Source of the DNA: Nemertoderma westbladi
Lineage: Eukaryota > Xenacoelomorpha > Nemertodermatida > Nemertodermatidae
Length of the DNA stretch: 64,000 nt
NCBI GenBank assembly: GCA_032718475.1
Contig: JAUCBJ010006096.1
Location: 19,774 to 83,773, forward strand
Reading direction: 5' to 3'
A model generated the notes under the pieces. The model was not told where the DNA came from. It did no database searches and was given only the letters and a program-made list of their open reading frames with translations. Made by a program: the position numbers and the translations under genes. Of this stretch, positions 1-10,818 are shown one piece after another (the first letter of the stretch is position 1; each line of letters begins with the position of its first letter).

Positions 1-2401
1 AAAATAATATTGAATTGTCTGGAGGTAATAATACATCAAGTAGGAGCCACGCTGTACTAGGGCATAGGCTAAGGCTATACAAACAAATGATACAAACAAA
101 TTCGTCATGCCTACTCTTCTGTTGTACTTACAGTACAGTATTATGCACTATACTTTACATGACTTTGCTGCACTTAAACTACTCCCCTGATTCATTGATG
201 TTACCTACCAGCTTACTAAAGGCTAATTTATTTTCCCTACATATATCTAGGAAGATCATGAAACAAAAGCTTTCCCACTAACTTTACTCAATTCGATGAA
301 CTTTAGCAATGAAGTTGACAGTTGAGAATTTCACTTTCGTACGCGTCCCGCACTTTACAATTTTTTGAAGCAATAATTGTGAGACATAAACTGTTTTGCA
401 AACTGTTTTTTTTACTGAACCGATAATTGGTTTTTCTAAGAAACATAAGCATTATAATATTTTAGTTCATTTTCTTGATGTACAGTACTAAAGTATGCAC
501 AAAAAGTCGTACGAATGTCCCACACTTTACATGGAATGAGTCAGCATGGTTTTATGCTTTCTTGTTGATAGATATATATAGACAGACTTTCTCACATTAA
601 CAGACAATTTTTGCGCGGGGAGGTTCAAATTTTAAACGCAATTATCTCGGAATGGTATTTTTTCATTTCAACGAATTTTAAAATGCTACTCCTCTGCCAA
701 TTTTTAATATTTTTTCATGAAATTTCGACAGAGTAACAACATGCCTCAGGCATGTTGTTCAAAGGTATCTTCAAAAGTATTGGTAAGAATTTTAAAATTT
801 GATCCTAACTAATTTTATTGGCTTCGAAATGTGAAAATGCTAATTTTTTTTTTAAAAATAGGAAAATAATTAATTAATTTGATAATAAAATTGGAAATAA
901 TCAATATGAAAAAATGTTGACCATTACTGTACGCGCTTTTATAGACCTTCAGCAATTCCCCCCCCCCCCCCCCCCCCCCCCTCCCCACTTACTTTGATCT
1001 CTCTCTGCCATTTCGCAAAAGCTTTTACAAATACAGTGACGTTTCTTAATAGGCCTACAGTATATAAGGTTAATTAAATATAATGTTTACTATCCTTTTT
1101 TTTTAGATAATATCAATTCAGTTTTTCCCTTTTTTTGAACCGTATCCGATCCTTTTTGTCCTTTTTTTGAACTGCATCCTATCCTTTTTTTATCGATTTT
1201 TTGGCTGGGAGGGCTGATAAGGTAAGTTTTAATATTTCTTACAAATTGGGTCGCCTCCACGCCAAAAATATTTAACTCATTACTTTATGTATATTGATTT
1301 CTTTGTTGTTTAAATAAATAAATAAAATAATATGCGATCTTTTACTATTTCTGCTAGAAATTGTTGCTGTTTGTAAATTTGTGAATCGCTTCCAGTTATA
1401 CTTTGTGTTATATTAAAAATATTTTTAAAACACAAATTGCCTGTTAATACCTGCCTTTCATCAATCCTCTGTGCGCCTTTGGGTGGAGGTGGTGCAGATT
1501 ATTATGCAGGTTGAAGGGGAAGGGGGGGGGGGGGGGGTGGGAGACTTCTTATAATATACCTACAGTGATGTAGGACAAATAAATAGGAATGGCACATTGC
1601 ACAAACTTTAAACTAAAGAGTGCAAGTTGCTATCCAACAAGGTAGATATAAGTCTGTCTGTATTCGTGTTCTAAATCGTTAGATGATATAAAATAGAATA
1701 GTGACATAGTCTGGTAAGTTATAAATAATAATATATAATATTGGCTCTGTTACAAACAAAATTACTTGCATTTATAGCAACACTATATTAATAATCTTTG
1801 GAGTTTTCATTATTAAATTAAATTTGAATTAATTGAGTTATCTTGAATATATTAGGATATATAATGAAGATCAAATTACAAGTTTTTTTTCAAATTTAAA
1901 TTTTATTCCAAGCAATAAAATATCAGATCGACCTGCATGACGCTGTCCCTTCAATATTACTACAGTGCGCGTTACAAAAATGGCAACACACCAACTGCTA
2001 CTGTATAAAACCCAGCATTGTTCCTATACTACATGTAAGATAAATAAATAGTTCCGGTGTGCACATCTTCTAAATAGAAAAGTGCATGTTGAACTCGTCC
2101 CATACCGATTAAACCATTGAATGAGTCAGTGTATCTGATCGTTGGTTGGATATAATATAGAATAGCGAAGTATTCTGGTTGGTAAGTTTTAAATAATATT
2201 ACATATATTGGATTACGTTTACACTATAATTGCTTGAGATACACGAACACTACACTGATATTTATAGTTTTCATTATTAAATTAGTTTGGAATTAATTAA
2301 TTTATCGTGAATACATTATGATTTATAATAAAGAATAAAGTCAAAGTTAATATTGACATATCGTACCCAAAGTGTACTATACTACCTGAGATCAGTCTGG
2401 T
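1..2401. other. AT-rich intergenic DNA without a recognisable gene
   Basis: No reading frame here resembles a known protein. The stretch contains long homopolymers (a run of C near 958-980 and of G near 1519-1537), T-rich tracts with a short repeated motif near 1125-1195, and AT-rich sequence. Nothing looks like a coding exon with flanking splice signals. It is best read as non-coding or very old transposon-derived DNA. Confidence 0.6.
1555..2350. repeat. Diverged direct duplication, two copies of about 300 bp
   Basis: Segment about 1555-1890 resembles segment about 2030-2345 in the same order. Both have a GTAGGACAAATAAATA/GTAAGATAAATAAATA-like start, an AATAGAATAG-type block, a GTTTTCATTATTAAATTA block (near 1804 and 2266) and a GAATTAATT block followed by TATAATRAAGA. 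Many substitutions and small indels separate them, so the duplication is old. The offset is about 470 bp. No coding potential is seen in either copy. Confidence 0.5.
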
Positions 2402-2608
2402 TTACTACTACTACTAGGATCGGCATGCTGCATTGCAGCTGCATTTTTAAGAATGCTGTGCCGGCTTATCGACAAAATTGCACCGCCACAACTCCCTATC
2501 ACCCATGACATTTGCTAGATCATCCGCATCTTCAAGGCCAGTGTCCTTTAAGATGCGTCTCAAGAAAGTCATGGGCTGTCCACCATGCTTATTCACTCCA
2601 TGAGGCTG

Positions 2609-3979
2609 TCAAAGTACAAGATTATGCACTGGCTGGTCCTCACGGCGAAAGCAATGTCCTGCAAAGCGGAGGCGATTTTGTTCTAGTGTCAAGCTTGGGG
2701 GAACCAATGAGACACCTCCAATGTTATATAGTGTCTGGTTGGAGATGTGTGCATTGTACTTGATACACTGAACCCGGCGTAGCATTCTTGTGAATGTGCC
2801 ATCCAGAGATTTGGTGTCCTCAGCAGTTAGAGCCCAGCATGGACTCCCGTAGAGGAGTACTGGAACTACTACTGCTCTAAATAATCGGACCTTAAGTTTC
2901 CGATTAATTCTCGGTGACTTCCAAATCCTGGAAAGCCTAGTCAAGGCTGCTCATGCCTTTCCCTTACGTATTCGAAGGTCCTCGCCTGACTTCCGGATCC
3001 ATGATCCCAGGTAACAGAAGTCGTCCACATGCTCAAGCATACCATCCTTTGAGCTTATGCTCATCCGATCAGAGACTTGCTGAGGACTTTCAAAGTTAAC
3101 TGTCAAAATTTTGGTCTTTCTGGAGTTAATAAAAAGACCAACACTAGAAGCAGCATGTTCTAATGAGCTGAGGAGCCGTTGGGCTCCCTCTAATGATTCT
3201 GAAAGTACTCCTAAGTCATCAGCAAAGTCTAGATCAGTTAGGTACTTGGCAGGATTTCCTCGACTTCTGGAGCCAGTAGGTGGAGTTATCATCACCCCAT
3301 CATCATTATGATGATCTAAGGACATGCGTAGAACATAGTCAACCACAATAATGAACAAGAATGGTGCAAGTGTGTCTCCTTGGAGGACGCCCCATAACAC
3401 TTCAAATGGTTCTGTGTCACCGTCAATAGTAGACACAAATGTTGTCGAACCATCGTATACTGATCTGATTGCTGCAATAATTTCATTAGGAATCCCATAT
3501 AATGAAAGTATGCTGAACATACGTGAGCGAGAGACTGAATCAAAGGCCTTGAAGAAGTCAACAAAGATAACAGCCAGATGCCTGTCTTTCTTTTTTGATA
3601 ATTCTTCAATTATCCTTCTAAGTGCCAAAATGGGCTCCATGGTCCCACGACCTTTACGGAACCCATTCTGATTTCCACGGAGCAGTCTCTCAATGGGATC
3701 CCTGATGCGATTTAATAGAATCCTATTGTATAGCGTTGCTGCAATCGAGATCAATGAGATTCCCCGAAAAGAACCATAGAGTGTTAGGTTGCCCTTCTTG
3801 GGAACTGGCACCAACTTATTTGTTTTCATTTCTTGTGGGACTCTTGTTGTTCGGTACATGTCTACTATGATGGGATAGATGAGCTTTAAACACTCAGGTA
3901 TTTTAAAGACCTCAGGGGGAACACCATCTACTCCACTGGCACGATTGGTCTTAATGCACTTTGCAGGAGATATCGCCAA
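2609..3979 (-). pseudogene. Non-LTR retrotransposon reverse transcriptase and C-terminal region, with an in-frame stop
   Basis: The first open part (3979-2951, 342 codons) shows ordered RT motifs: a SGVDGVPPEVF opening, FRGISLISIAATLYNRIL, NQNGFRKGRGTMEPI, the catalytic VDFFKAFDSV, WGVLQGDTLAPFLF, and LDFADDLGVLS with the FADD active site. A TGA near 2951 interrupts it. The same frame resumes at 2944-2609 with the usual LINE C-terminal region, including LLYGSPCWAL and a RLRFAGHCFRR segment. In a live element this enzyme would copy the element RNA at a nicked chromosomal target. The retained FADD residues show recognisable RT, but the stop and the frameshift upstream near 3970 make this a pseudogene. 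Confidence 0.85.
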
Positions 3980-4560
3980 TGGGAATATCTGGGAGTACAG
4001 ACTCAGACACTTTTACTTCTATAAAGTTATCAGGCAATACCCTGTCATTATTGAGGAGCTTTTCAAAGTGGGCTTTCCAACCATTGAGGCGATCGGCTGG
4101 TGATTCAGCCTTAACCTTGGTGGTTGGTTGGCTTTTCCACCCAGTAAGCACATTGGTCGATTTCCATGCCTGGGATGATTGCCTGCTGTCGTCAGCACCA
4201 TTGATGGGATGGCATCAACCTGTTGGTTTATTAGCTCCTGTAGATTAACAGAGTACTGCCTGTTCAGGGACCTAGATGCAGCCTTAACTGCATTCTTGGC
4301 CGCTGTAGTCTGTTTGAGTCGGGACTCTTTCTGCGCGTTATGAAGATCATTTCGGCACTTCTGAATTTTGTTGTCAGTCCAGGGGGCCCTTTTCCAGTTT
4401 CGAGGGTATACAGGAACTGTTTCTGCAGCTGCTAACTTAACTGCTTCTGTAAAGGCAGTATAGCCCTCACAGTGATCTGCCGCCTCAGAGGCAAGAGCCT
4501 CATACCTGTTGCTCAGCTGTAGTGTGAAGCTGGATCTCACACAGTCTGGTTTAATCTGCA
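3951..4560 (-). pseudogene. Linker between endonuclease and RT of the non-LTR element
   Basis: Two overlapping minus-strand frames carry the typical sequence just upstream of LINE RT domains: a basic segment with APWTDNKIQKCRNDLHNAQKE, then a GWKAHFEKLLN motif and PIGDIS just before the RT. The pieces are in different frames, so at least one indel separates them from each other and from the RT frame near 3970. No endonuclease motifs are found further upstream. The 5' limit is unclear because the sequence runs into unrelated repeat DNA around 4560-4690. Confidence 0.6.
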
Positions 4561-4865
4561 GTGTAGATAGAGTGTGCAGTAGCTTCGTTGTTTTTGGGTA
4601 TTGGATATGAATCAGCGATATAAGGGAAGGAATAATTGATAATAACAACATTGTACAACACCGCACACTGACAAAACGTAGCTGGCCATACACCGGATGT
4701 AGGACAATTCGGTCCCGGACAATTCGGCACGGACAATTCGGCACGGACATTTCTGTCCCAAAACAGCAAATAAATGGGACCGAATTGTCCGGGACAGAAT
4801 TGTCCGGGACCGAAATGTCCGGGAACGAATTGTAAACTTTTTATCGTTTAAGGCCTGTTTACACG

Positions 4866-5147
4866 TGGCAACTTTTAGAGCAACTTTCTTGGCAACTACT
4901 GTAGCAACTTTTTTTGGAGCAACTTGGCTAGTTTGACTGTAAAATAGTGGGTAATTTTATCTACTAGCTAGTTTTTGATAATTTAATTTGATTATCCCGC
5001 TTTAATTCGCCAACGCAAATTCCTTCAAGTTGCCGTAAAAGTTGGGCAACTTTTACTGCAACTTTTTTACGTGTTTACACGGAGCAACTTGATCGGCAAC
5101 CTGGGTTGCTCTACAAGTTGCCGAGAAAGTTGCTCTAAAAGTTGCCA
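4866..5147. mobile_element. MITE-like element, 282 bp, with 32-bp terminal inverted repeats
   Basis: The left end 4866-4897 begins TGGCAACTTTTAGAGCAACT. The right end 5116-5147 is its reverse complement with one mismatch. The interior contains further copies of GCAACTT in both orientations and has no reading frame. Length and structure match a non-autonomous miniature inverted-repeat element. I could not establish a target-site duplication, so the superfamily is unknown. Confidence 0.65.
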
Positions 5148-5149
5148 TA

Positions 5150-5790
5150 CGGGGATAGTAATACAGTACATAGCTATACATAGATACACATAGCTAGTAT
5201 TTTTTTTGAAATTATAAAAACATTGATATTTCAGAATTAGGCCTAAACTGTTACATAATATATCAATTACCAAAAATATTGATGATATTATAACAATTTA
5301 AGCTGAACATCGTGTGGCGGTACAGTTATTATAATCTAAATTCAGCAACTACTGTAGTGTCTCTGAATGAGATCCTGCTATTGTATAGGATAATAATAAT
5401 TTAGGCTTGTTAACCAATACAAACGCAACACAAACGTAATTAATACATACGCAACATATTAAAAAATTTGTTTTATGCAAATACAATATACTAATAAATA
5501 AAATATATAAAATATAAAATAAATACAATATGCTATATCTAGCTACAGTAGTAAATAATTCACAAGCTCCATAAAAACACCATATTATAGCTAACTGTAC
5601 CATAACTAAAAATGTAAACAAAAAAATAAACTTTTTTAATTTCAACAAAATACTAGCTAGTAAAAAAACACTAGCCTCACCATAAAAAATATCCATTAAG
5701 GTTCTAGAACATTCACCATTATATAGTACCAATTAAATTTTGTCCCGGTCAATTTGCTCCCATTAATTAGGTTTGTTTTGAGTTTGTTTT
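5150..5790. other. AT-rich spacer without a recognisable gene
   Basis: The longest frames (for example 5349-5732 on the minus strand) are hydrophobic low-complexity translations of AT-rich DNA and resemble no family I know. I see no repeats beyond scattered TAATA tracts. Confidence 0.5.
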
Positions 5791-6299
5791 TGGAATTCGG
5801 TCCCAAAACAAAAATATAATGGGACCGAATTGTCCGGGACCGAATTGTCTGGGACCGAATGTCTGGGACCGAATTGTCTGGGACCGAATTGTCTGGGACC
5901 GAATTGACTGGACCGAATTGTCCGGGACCTAATTGTCCTGCATCCCCATACACCATATCCCGGATTATAGCGTCTTTCCTACATGCCCACCACCCCCCCC
6001 CCCCCCCCCCCATAATTTTCTACTAATCCTAATGAGATGATTGCCTGAAATTTGCAAGAGAGATAGTTTCACTTCCCGACAGTTAGAAGGTGAGCAGAAA
6101 TTTTTTTTATTTTCGCTTTCATTCTTTATCTACCAACGCATAATATAAAATATGGGATCATCGTGATATATACATAAAAAATGGCAATATAAAATGATAT
6201 ACACCAACACAAACGTCTACTAATTATTCAAATTCAGATTATAGTATGAATAATTATAGTATCCGATACCTATAGAATATCAATTCAACCTCACTATTC

Positions 6300-7597
6300 T
6301 ACGGAGCCCCTAAGGGGACATTAAAAATAAAATTTTCTTTTGCGTAGATAGCTCGTGCGAACGACTTACTAACTCATGCGAACGACTTATCTATACTTCG
6401 ATTGGCTAAACTTTACTGGTAATAAAAAATACAATAGTAGTGGGATTTCCAATTCAATATTCAATACTTGTAACTCAATAATGGCTCACTCAAGTCCGTC
6501 TGAAATTCTCTAGTCTGTCGCTAGAGGGCTTAATTTAAATCCTTCGACCCATTCCGTAATTTATAATCTGTTCAAGCTGAAACTTCTCAGCTATGTGCAA
6601 TAACTACATCTTGTGTCTTTGTGGGGACGGTAATCGGTCTGCAGGAATTACTTCACGATTGCTTGAGGATCAATATGATTGCATCGATTTTACTTTTTTC
6701 CCGGCTCGCTGGCGCTCGGTACACAATATGCCTCGAGAATAATGAAAAAGGTCCTACTTTTTTTTCCAAAGTAATACATTATTAATAAAAAGGTCCTTCG
6801 AAAGTTACAATATTAACCGTTGAAAATGAGGAAAGCAGGTCGGACAATTCGGTCCCGGAAGATACAGTACCGGAGAATTAGAACCCGGACAGTTGGATCC
6901 CGGACAATTCGAATTAGGTCTCGGATAATTCGGTACCGGTCAATTCGGCCTCTGACTATTCGTTTTCGGACAATTCGGCCCCGGACAATTCGGTCTCGGA
7001 CAATTCTGTTCCTGAGAATGCGGCCCCGGACAATTCGGTCCCGGAAGATACAGTACCGGAGAATTAGAACCCGGACAGTTGGATCCCGGACAATTCGAAT
7101 TAGGTCTCGGACAATTCGGTACCGGTCAATTCGGCCTCTGACTATTCGGCCCCGGACAATTCGCTCCCGGACAATTCGGTCTCGGACAATTCTGTTCCTG
7201 AGAATTCGGTCACGGATAATTCGGTACCGGACGATTGTAGCATCGGTCCATGAAATTGCAGGACGCCAAAATTCACAACTAAATTGTCTAACCTTTTTCT
7301 CTTCTATATACAAACTAAATTTAAAGAAAAACTGACAGAACCGTTGCTGAGATATTGGTGTCTAAACATTGAGCCAGACAGACCAACAAGACAAACATAA
7401 GCACGTGATGGACCAACATAGACAACGCCGATTTGGCCATGCATTAAACTGTATGCTAAGGCTCGCTTACTTCGAGGCTCGCCCCACAAATATCATTTAT
7501 AGCAGGGAGTCATATTTAATCATCGAACGACTTAGTAAGTCGTTCGCACGAGATAGTTAAGTCATTCGCACGACTTAGCAAAAAAGGCTCCTCCGTA
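6300..7597. mobile_element. Non-autonomous DNA transposon with TIRs and a 6-bp target duplication
   Basis: The left end reads TACGGAGCCCC from 6300, and the right end closes with GGCTCCTCCGTA at 7597, an imperfect inverted repeat. Just inside, GCTCGTGCGAACGACTTACT at 6351-6370 is matched by its inverted counterpart near 7528-7550. Identical hexamers CTATTC lie immediately outside both ends (6294-6299 and 7598-7603), as expected for target-site duplication. The 1.3-kb element encodes no transposase. Its core is a GGACAATTCGGTCCC-type minisatellite. The superfamily is not identified. Confidence 0.75.
6836..7240. repeat. 15-bp minisatellite organised in a 186-bp higher-order repeat
   Basis: Variants of GGACAATTCGGTCCC recur throughout. 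A block containing GGTCCCGGAAGATACAGTAC starts at about 6851 and again at about 7037, giving two tandem 186-bp copies with a few substitutions. Because the unit is 15 bp, most frames on both strands stay open and translate into Arg-Thr-Ile-Arg or Arg-Ile-Val-Arg repeats. These are artefacts of the period, not genes. Confidence 0.85.
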
Positions 7598-7601
7598 CTA
7601 T

Positions 7602-8407
7602 TCAAACACATTTAAATAGAATACCAGTATAGTCACCCTGTACATTCCTCAGTTTGTTTATTTTTGCTGGTTCACCGATCACGGACATGACTGCTGGTAA
7701 TCCAAACAAACCAATGATTTCCTTATCAGGCCATTTCCATCTGTACCCAACTGACTTTTCCATCATTGATACTTGAGCCATATCAGCCAGAAATAGTTGG
7801 AGTTTACCTGGGATGAAGACACTATTGTTCTTCACAATCACATTAGTAAATTTATGCTCGATTCTTTGCGTGTTCTGTGAAACAGTTAATAAGTTTATTA
7901 TTCCCGGCAAATTGGGAACTTTGCACAAATTAGCGAGTATGGATACGTGTAACTATTTCACTGTCCCCTTTGCTCGGTTCTACAAGATGGATAGACATAA
8001 TTCCAGGGACTGATTTTGTATTTTCTTATTTTTCCTTAATTTTCCATTTGGATATCTCCTTATCATATACTAAGATGGCTTTGGTGTTGTCGTCAACAGT
8101 CTCTATGGATGGTGCATCATTAACAATCATATTTTGTCTCAGAATTTATATTTTTGTCTTTAATGAAACCAACACTAGTAAATAAAGAATCTTGGGTAGT
8201 GTTCCAATGGCCCGATTGCACCTCGTCTTGATAGTTGCAAGAAAAATTATCTGCAAAACCGACTTGCAACAGTGCTATATCTGAATTGTCTGTAGCCTTC
8301 TTGCATATGCCGTAATAAGCCGCACGTTTTACCAATAAATGAAATAGAAACTTTGGCATCATCAATTCCAGCACGGATAACATCACACTACGTTGAATCA
8401 AACTCAT
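7602..8407 (-). pseudogene. Decayed coding fragment, probably of a transposon-associated protein
   Basis: Two minus-strand open pieces, 8407-8120 and 7928-7602, are joined by broken coding-like sequence. The first contains QDEVQSGHWNTTQDSLFTSV. It resembles, from memory, a segment (DE-QS-HW with LFT) of large uncharacterised, transposon-associated proteins in invertebrate genomes. The second piece has a KSVGYRWKWPDKEIIGLFG segment I do not recognise. Frameshifts and stops separate them, so the unit is not functional. Assignment is tentative. Confidence 0.4.
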
Positions 8408-8849
8408 CGACTTGGGGGTTCCGTTCTCCTTTAAGATTTATTTCCATTCCCACAATGAAAAAGAATTATCCAAACCACTTGTCATCTTCTCAACGAAATA
8501 AATTTGTAAAATTATGACATATATTTCTTGTTATCAATATCACAAACACACCTCTTTATAAAATAATCAGAATAAAGTGGGAAGGTCGCTGGTAGATCTC
8601 GATGAAAGGCTTGCTGAAGTCTTATAATGTTTTGGTGATAAATGCAAATAGAGACGTTTCGAGGGAGTTTGGATGATAATAGTAAATGGCAGGGACGCAA
8701 TGTTGTAAAATTTGTAAAACATATATCATCCCCCATGGAAGGATGTTTTTCTTCATAATCTTATTATGCCGCCCATAGAGTAAGAATTATTACAGTATTA
8801 AGTCTCTTTTGTTTTTTTACTTTCTCTTTATCGATATAGACTGTCATAA

Positions 8850-9053
8850 CGTCTCACTGGCTTTCGCAGTGAGGACCAGCCAGTTTGCCATTTCAGCCAG
8901 CCATTGTGCTTTGGCAGATTGGTTTTGAAGATGCGGATGATCTAGCAAATGTCATGAGTGATGGAGTTGTGGCGGCGCAACTTTCTCGACAAGCTGGCAT
9001 AGCATTCTTAAAAATGCAGCTGCAATGCATGATCCTAGTAGTAGTAGTCATAC
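8850..9053 (+). mobile_element. Short 3' end of the non-LTR element, second copy
   Basis: The segment matches, in inverted orientation, the 3' part of the element at 2402-2640. It starts within the C-terminal HCFR-EDQPV codons, contains GAAGATGCGGATGATCTAGC and ends in a (TAG)n tail at about 9041-9053. This is a heavily 5'-truncated insertion of the same LINE family, and it defines the family's 3' terminus. Confidence 0.75.
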
Positions 9054-9076
9054 CGTCAGCAATAACGACGAAAGAC

Positions 9077-9600
9077 TCAAAAACGACGAAGGTCGTCGAG
9101 GAAGTAACGGCATTTGTGGGCGGCCCATGCGGCCCTCAGGGCATCGAGTTCAGCCATCCCGGTCAAGTTGGCTTCACGTTTAGCGAGGGTCCGGGATCCG
9201 CATCGGATCGTTAACCAAAGGTTTCGGGGTGGGCCCCATTGCCGCATGAGAAATCCGTGTTCATTGAGATGGGAGGCATCGGTGAGGAGCTCAGTGCGAC
9301 GGTCGGGTTGAAACCCGGAAAGGTGGTGGGGGCTGGAGAGCGCTGTGCGGATTGCCTCGAAAGCATCCTGGTGTTGGTGGTCAGGTGGTTGGGGAGCCAC
9401 AGCCACGAGGAGTAGTTGGAGTTGATGCTGCGGAGGGGCTCAACCACTTGGCTGCTTGGGTAATTTCGGCGGTGGAGTTGCCGAGTTGCTGCGCGAGGCC
9501 GAGGAAGGATCGGAGTTCTTTCCAGCACGTCGGAACGGCGAAATGTTGGAGGTCGTCTGTGAGCTCCGGGTCGATGTGGTGCCAAAACTAGATAGGTAAC
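9077..9600 (-). pseudogene. Ty3/gypsy RT-RNase H fragment with frameshifts
   Basis: On the minus strand the segment RSFLGLAQQLGNS (RT thumb) is followed in other frames by a PLRSINSNYSSWLW-like connection. The RNase H start AFEAIRTALSSPHHLSGFQP and a TDASHLNEHGF motif come next, with the first catalytic Asp, then CGSRTLAKREANLTGMAELD with the catalytic Glu region and a WAAHKCRYFLD segment. This order is diagnostic of Ty3/gypsy polyproteins. At least two frameshifts occur near 9400-9480. The segment is much more GC-rich than its surroundings, suggesting a younger or foreign insertion, and it is flanked directly by the LINE 3' tail. Confidence 0.75.
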
Positions 9601-9639
9601 ACAGTCTGACTCTGACTGTATGTAGGCGTACGGTAGTAA

Positions 9640-10818
9640 CATACTAACACAAGGGGCGAGCCATCAAGGGAGGTGGGTACTATGGATGTTACTAAAATAG
9701 GCACACAGTCAAACACAATCAAACACAAGCAGGAGGATGTTTGTAGAACCCCTAAAGGTCTAACTACACAGCAGCTTTTTAGGCTAAAGTGCTAACTTTT
9801 TTAAAGTGCTAACATAAAGTGCTAACCAAACCTGCCAAATGAATTCTAAAGACATGATTGGTGCAAATTTGCTTTCAGTTTGGCTGTTAGCACTTTAAAG
9901 GTTTTGCAAACCCGGACATGTGTATGTGTAAATTGCGATGCGCCCCCTAGCGTCTCATGTGTGCATCAATATATTGGCAGAATCTTCTATAGTGCTAACT
10001 TTGTGTGTAAATGTTAGCAGTATAATATTATAAAAATAAAGTTACTATAGTGCTAACTGCACTGTGTAAATGTTAGCAGTAAAATATTTTAAGAGTAAAT
10101 TGAATATAGTGCTAACCTAAGTGTGACAATTTTGGCAGTTATAATGAACAAAAATCACATAATGAAAATATATAAAAGTTAAACTGTTTTTGGGACGATG
10201 AAAAAGGCAATTGAAAATCATTGAATTACTATTAATATCGTTTTAGGACTCTACGTAGGTACAATACTGTATGACAAAATAAACTTTAATGTCTTAATGT
10301 AATAAACTTTAACTTTAATTTAAAAAAACCATCACTTTTTGCACTTTGAGAGGCCCAGTTCCTTTTTTTATTCATTCCGTTGGATTCAGAACAAATGATT
10401 TTCAATTGGTGCTCAAATTTGGTACTAACACCAAAATTGAACACCAGAATAATAACAAGTTTCAAATCTCTAGTACATTTTTCCGAAGAATTCTGAACCC
10501 CCCAAGTCCGTGGACAAAAAATAGAGATGACTGTATGGTACAATTCATAAGTTCTATATCTTGAAAAGGTTTTTTTTTTTAAAAGTAGTAAGTTCAGATT
10601 CCGAACTCTGTTTGATTGAGAAACATAATTGATAAAACCACGGATCGTATTACCCCCCACATCCTCCGGGTTTAATAGGGTTAAGTATGATGGCTTAATA
10701 ACATTTATTGATATTATTCAGAGTCGAATACTAAACTTCATGTGACTGACATGGTAATTTTGATAACAATAATAGGCAGTATTTATTTTTATCACGTTAC
10801 AGTTAATGGTTAATTAAT
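9640..10818. other. Non-coding region with small tandem repeats
   Basis: After a unique stretch there are several copies of AGTGCTAAC at 9786-9900, then a regular tandem array at 9986-10145. Weak open frames at 10286-10660 (minus) are not similar to anything I recognise. An oligo-T tract and AT-rich DNA fill the rest. Confidence 0.5.
9986..10145. repeat. Tandem repeat, three units of about 58 bp
   Basis: AGTGCTAACTTTGTGTGTAA, AGTGCTAACTGCACTGTGTA and AGTGCTAACCTAAGTGTGAC start at about 9991, 10049 and 10108. Each is followed by a TGTTAGCAGT-type block and an AT-rich stretch. The units differ by a few bases. Confidence 0.8.

Larger units (their letters stand above)
2402..4690 (-). mobile_element. 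5'-truncated non-LTR (LINE-like) retrotransposon
   Basis: On the minus strand this stretch holds the linker upstream of RT, a complete-looking reverse transcriptase and a C-terminal region, then a short 3' untranslated part ending in a (TAG)n microsatellite at 2402-2415. The endonuclease domain is missing: similarity stops about where the 15-bp minisatellite begins near 4690. That fits 5' truncation during target-primed reverse transcription, or a later break. A second, shorter copy of the same 3' end lies at 8850-9053 on the opposite strand. I cannot name the clade with certainty; the RT looks like the FADD-containing LINEs common in marine invertebrates. Frameshifts and a stop show it is dead. 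Confidence 0.8.
4700..5945. mobile_element. Foldback-like element with minisatellite ends
   Basis: At the left end (about 4700-4835) the 15-bp unit GGACAATTCGGTCCC runs forward. Its reverse complement GGGACCGAATTGTCC follows after a short spacer at 4775-4835 and again as a longer array at about 5815-5940. Forward units on the left and reverse units on the right could form a long stem, as in foldback transposons. Between them lie a small inverted-repeat element (4866-5147) and AT-rich DNA with no gene. No target duplication was identified, so the outer limits and the unity of this element are inferred. Confidence 0.4.

Noticed and set aside
5349-5732. Hydrophobic 127-codon frame as a membrane protein
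   Set aside because: Composition follows from AT-rich DNA (Phe/Leu/Tyr/Ile codons) and the frame lies inside a repeat-derived spacer.
6813-7335. Arg-rich open frames on both strands across the 15-bp minisatellite
   Set aside because: The 15-bp period keeps frames open automatically; the products are simple repeats with no start context or homologue.
9352-9591. Plus-strand frame opposite the gypsy RNase H fragment
   Set aside because: The minus strand carries recognisable RNase H motifs; the plus frame exists only because the segment is GC-rich.
10286-10660. 124-codon minus-strand frame
   Set aside because: No known motif, mixed with an oligo-Lys tract from poly-A/T; indistinguishable from chance.
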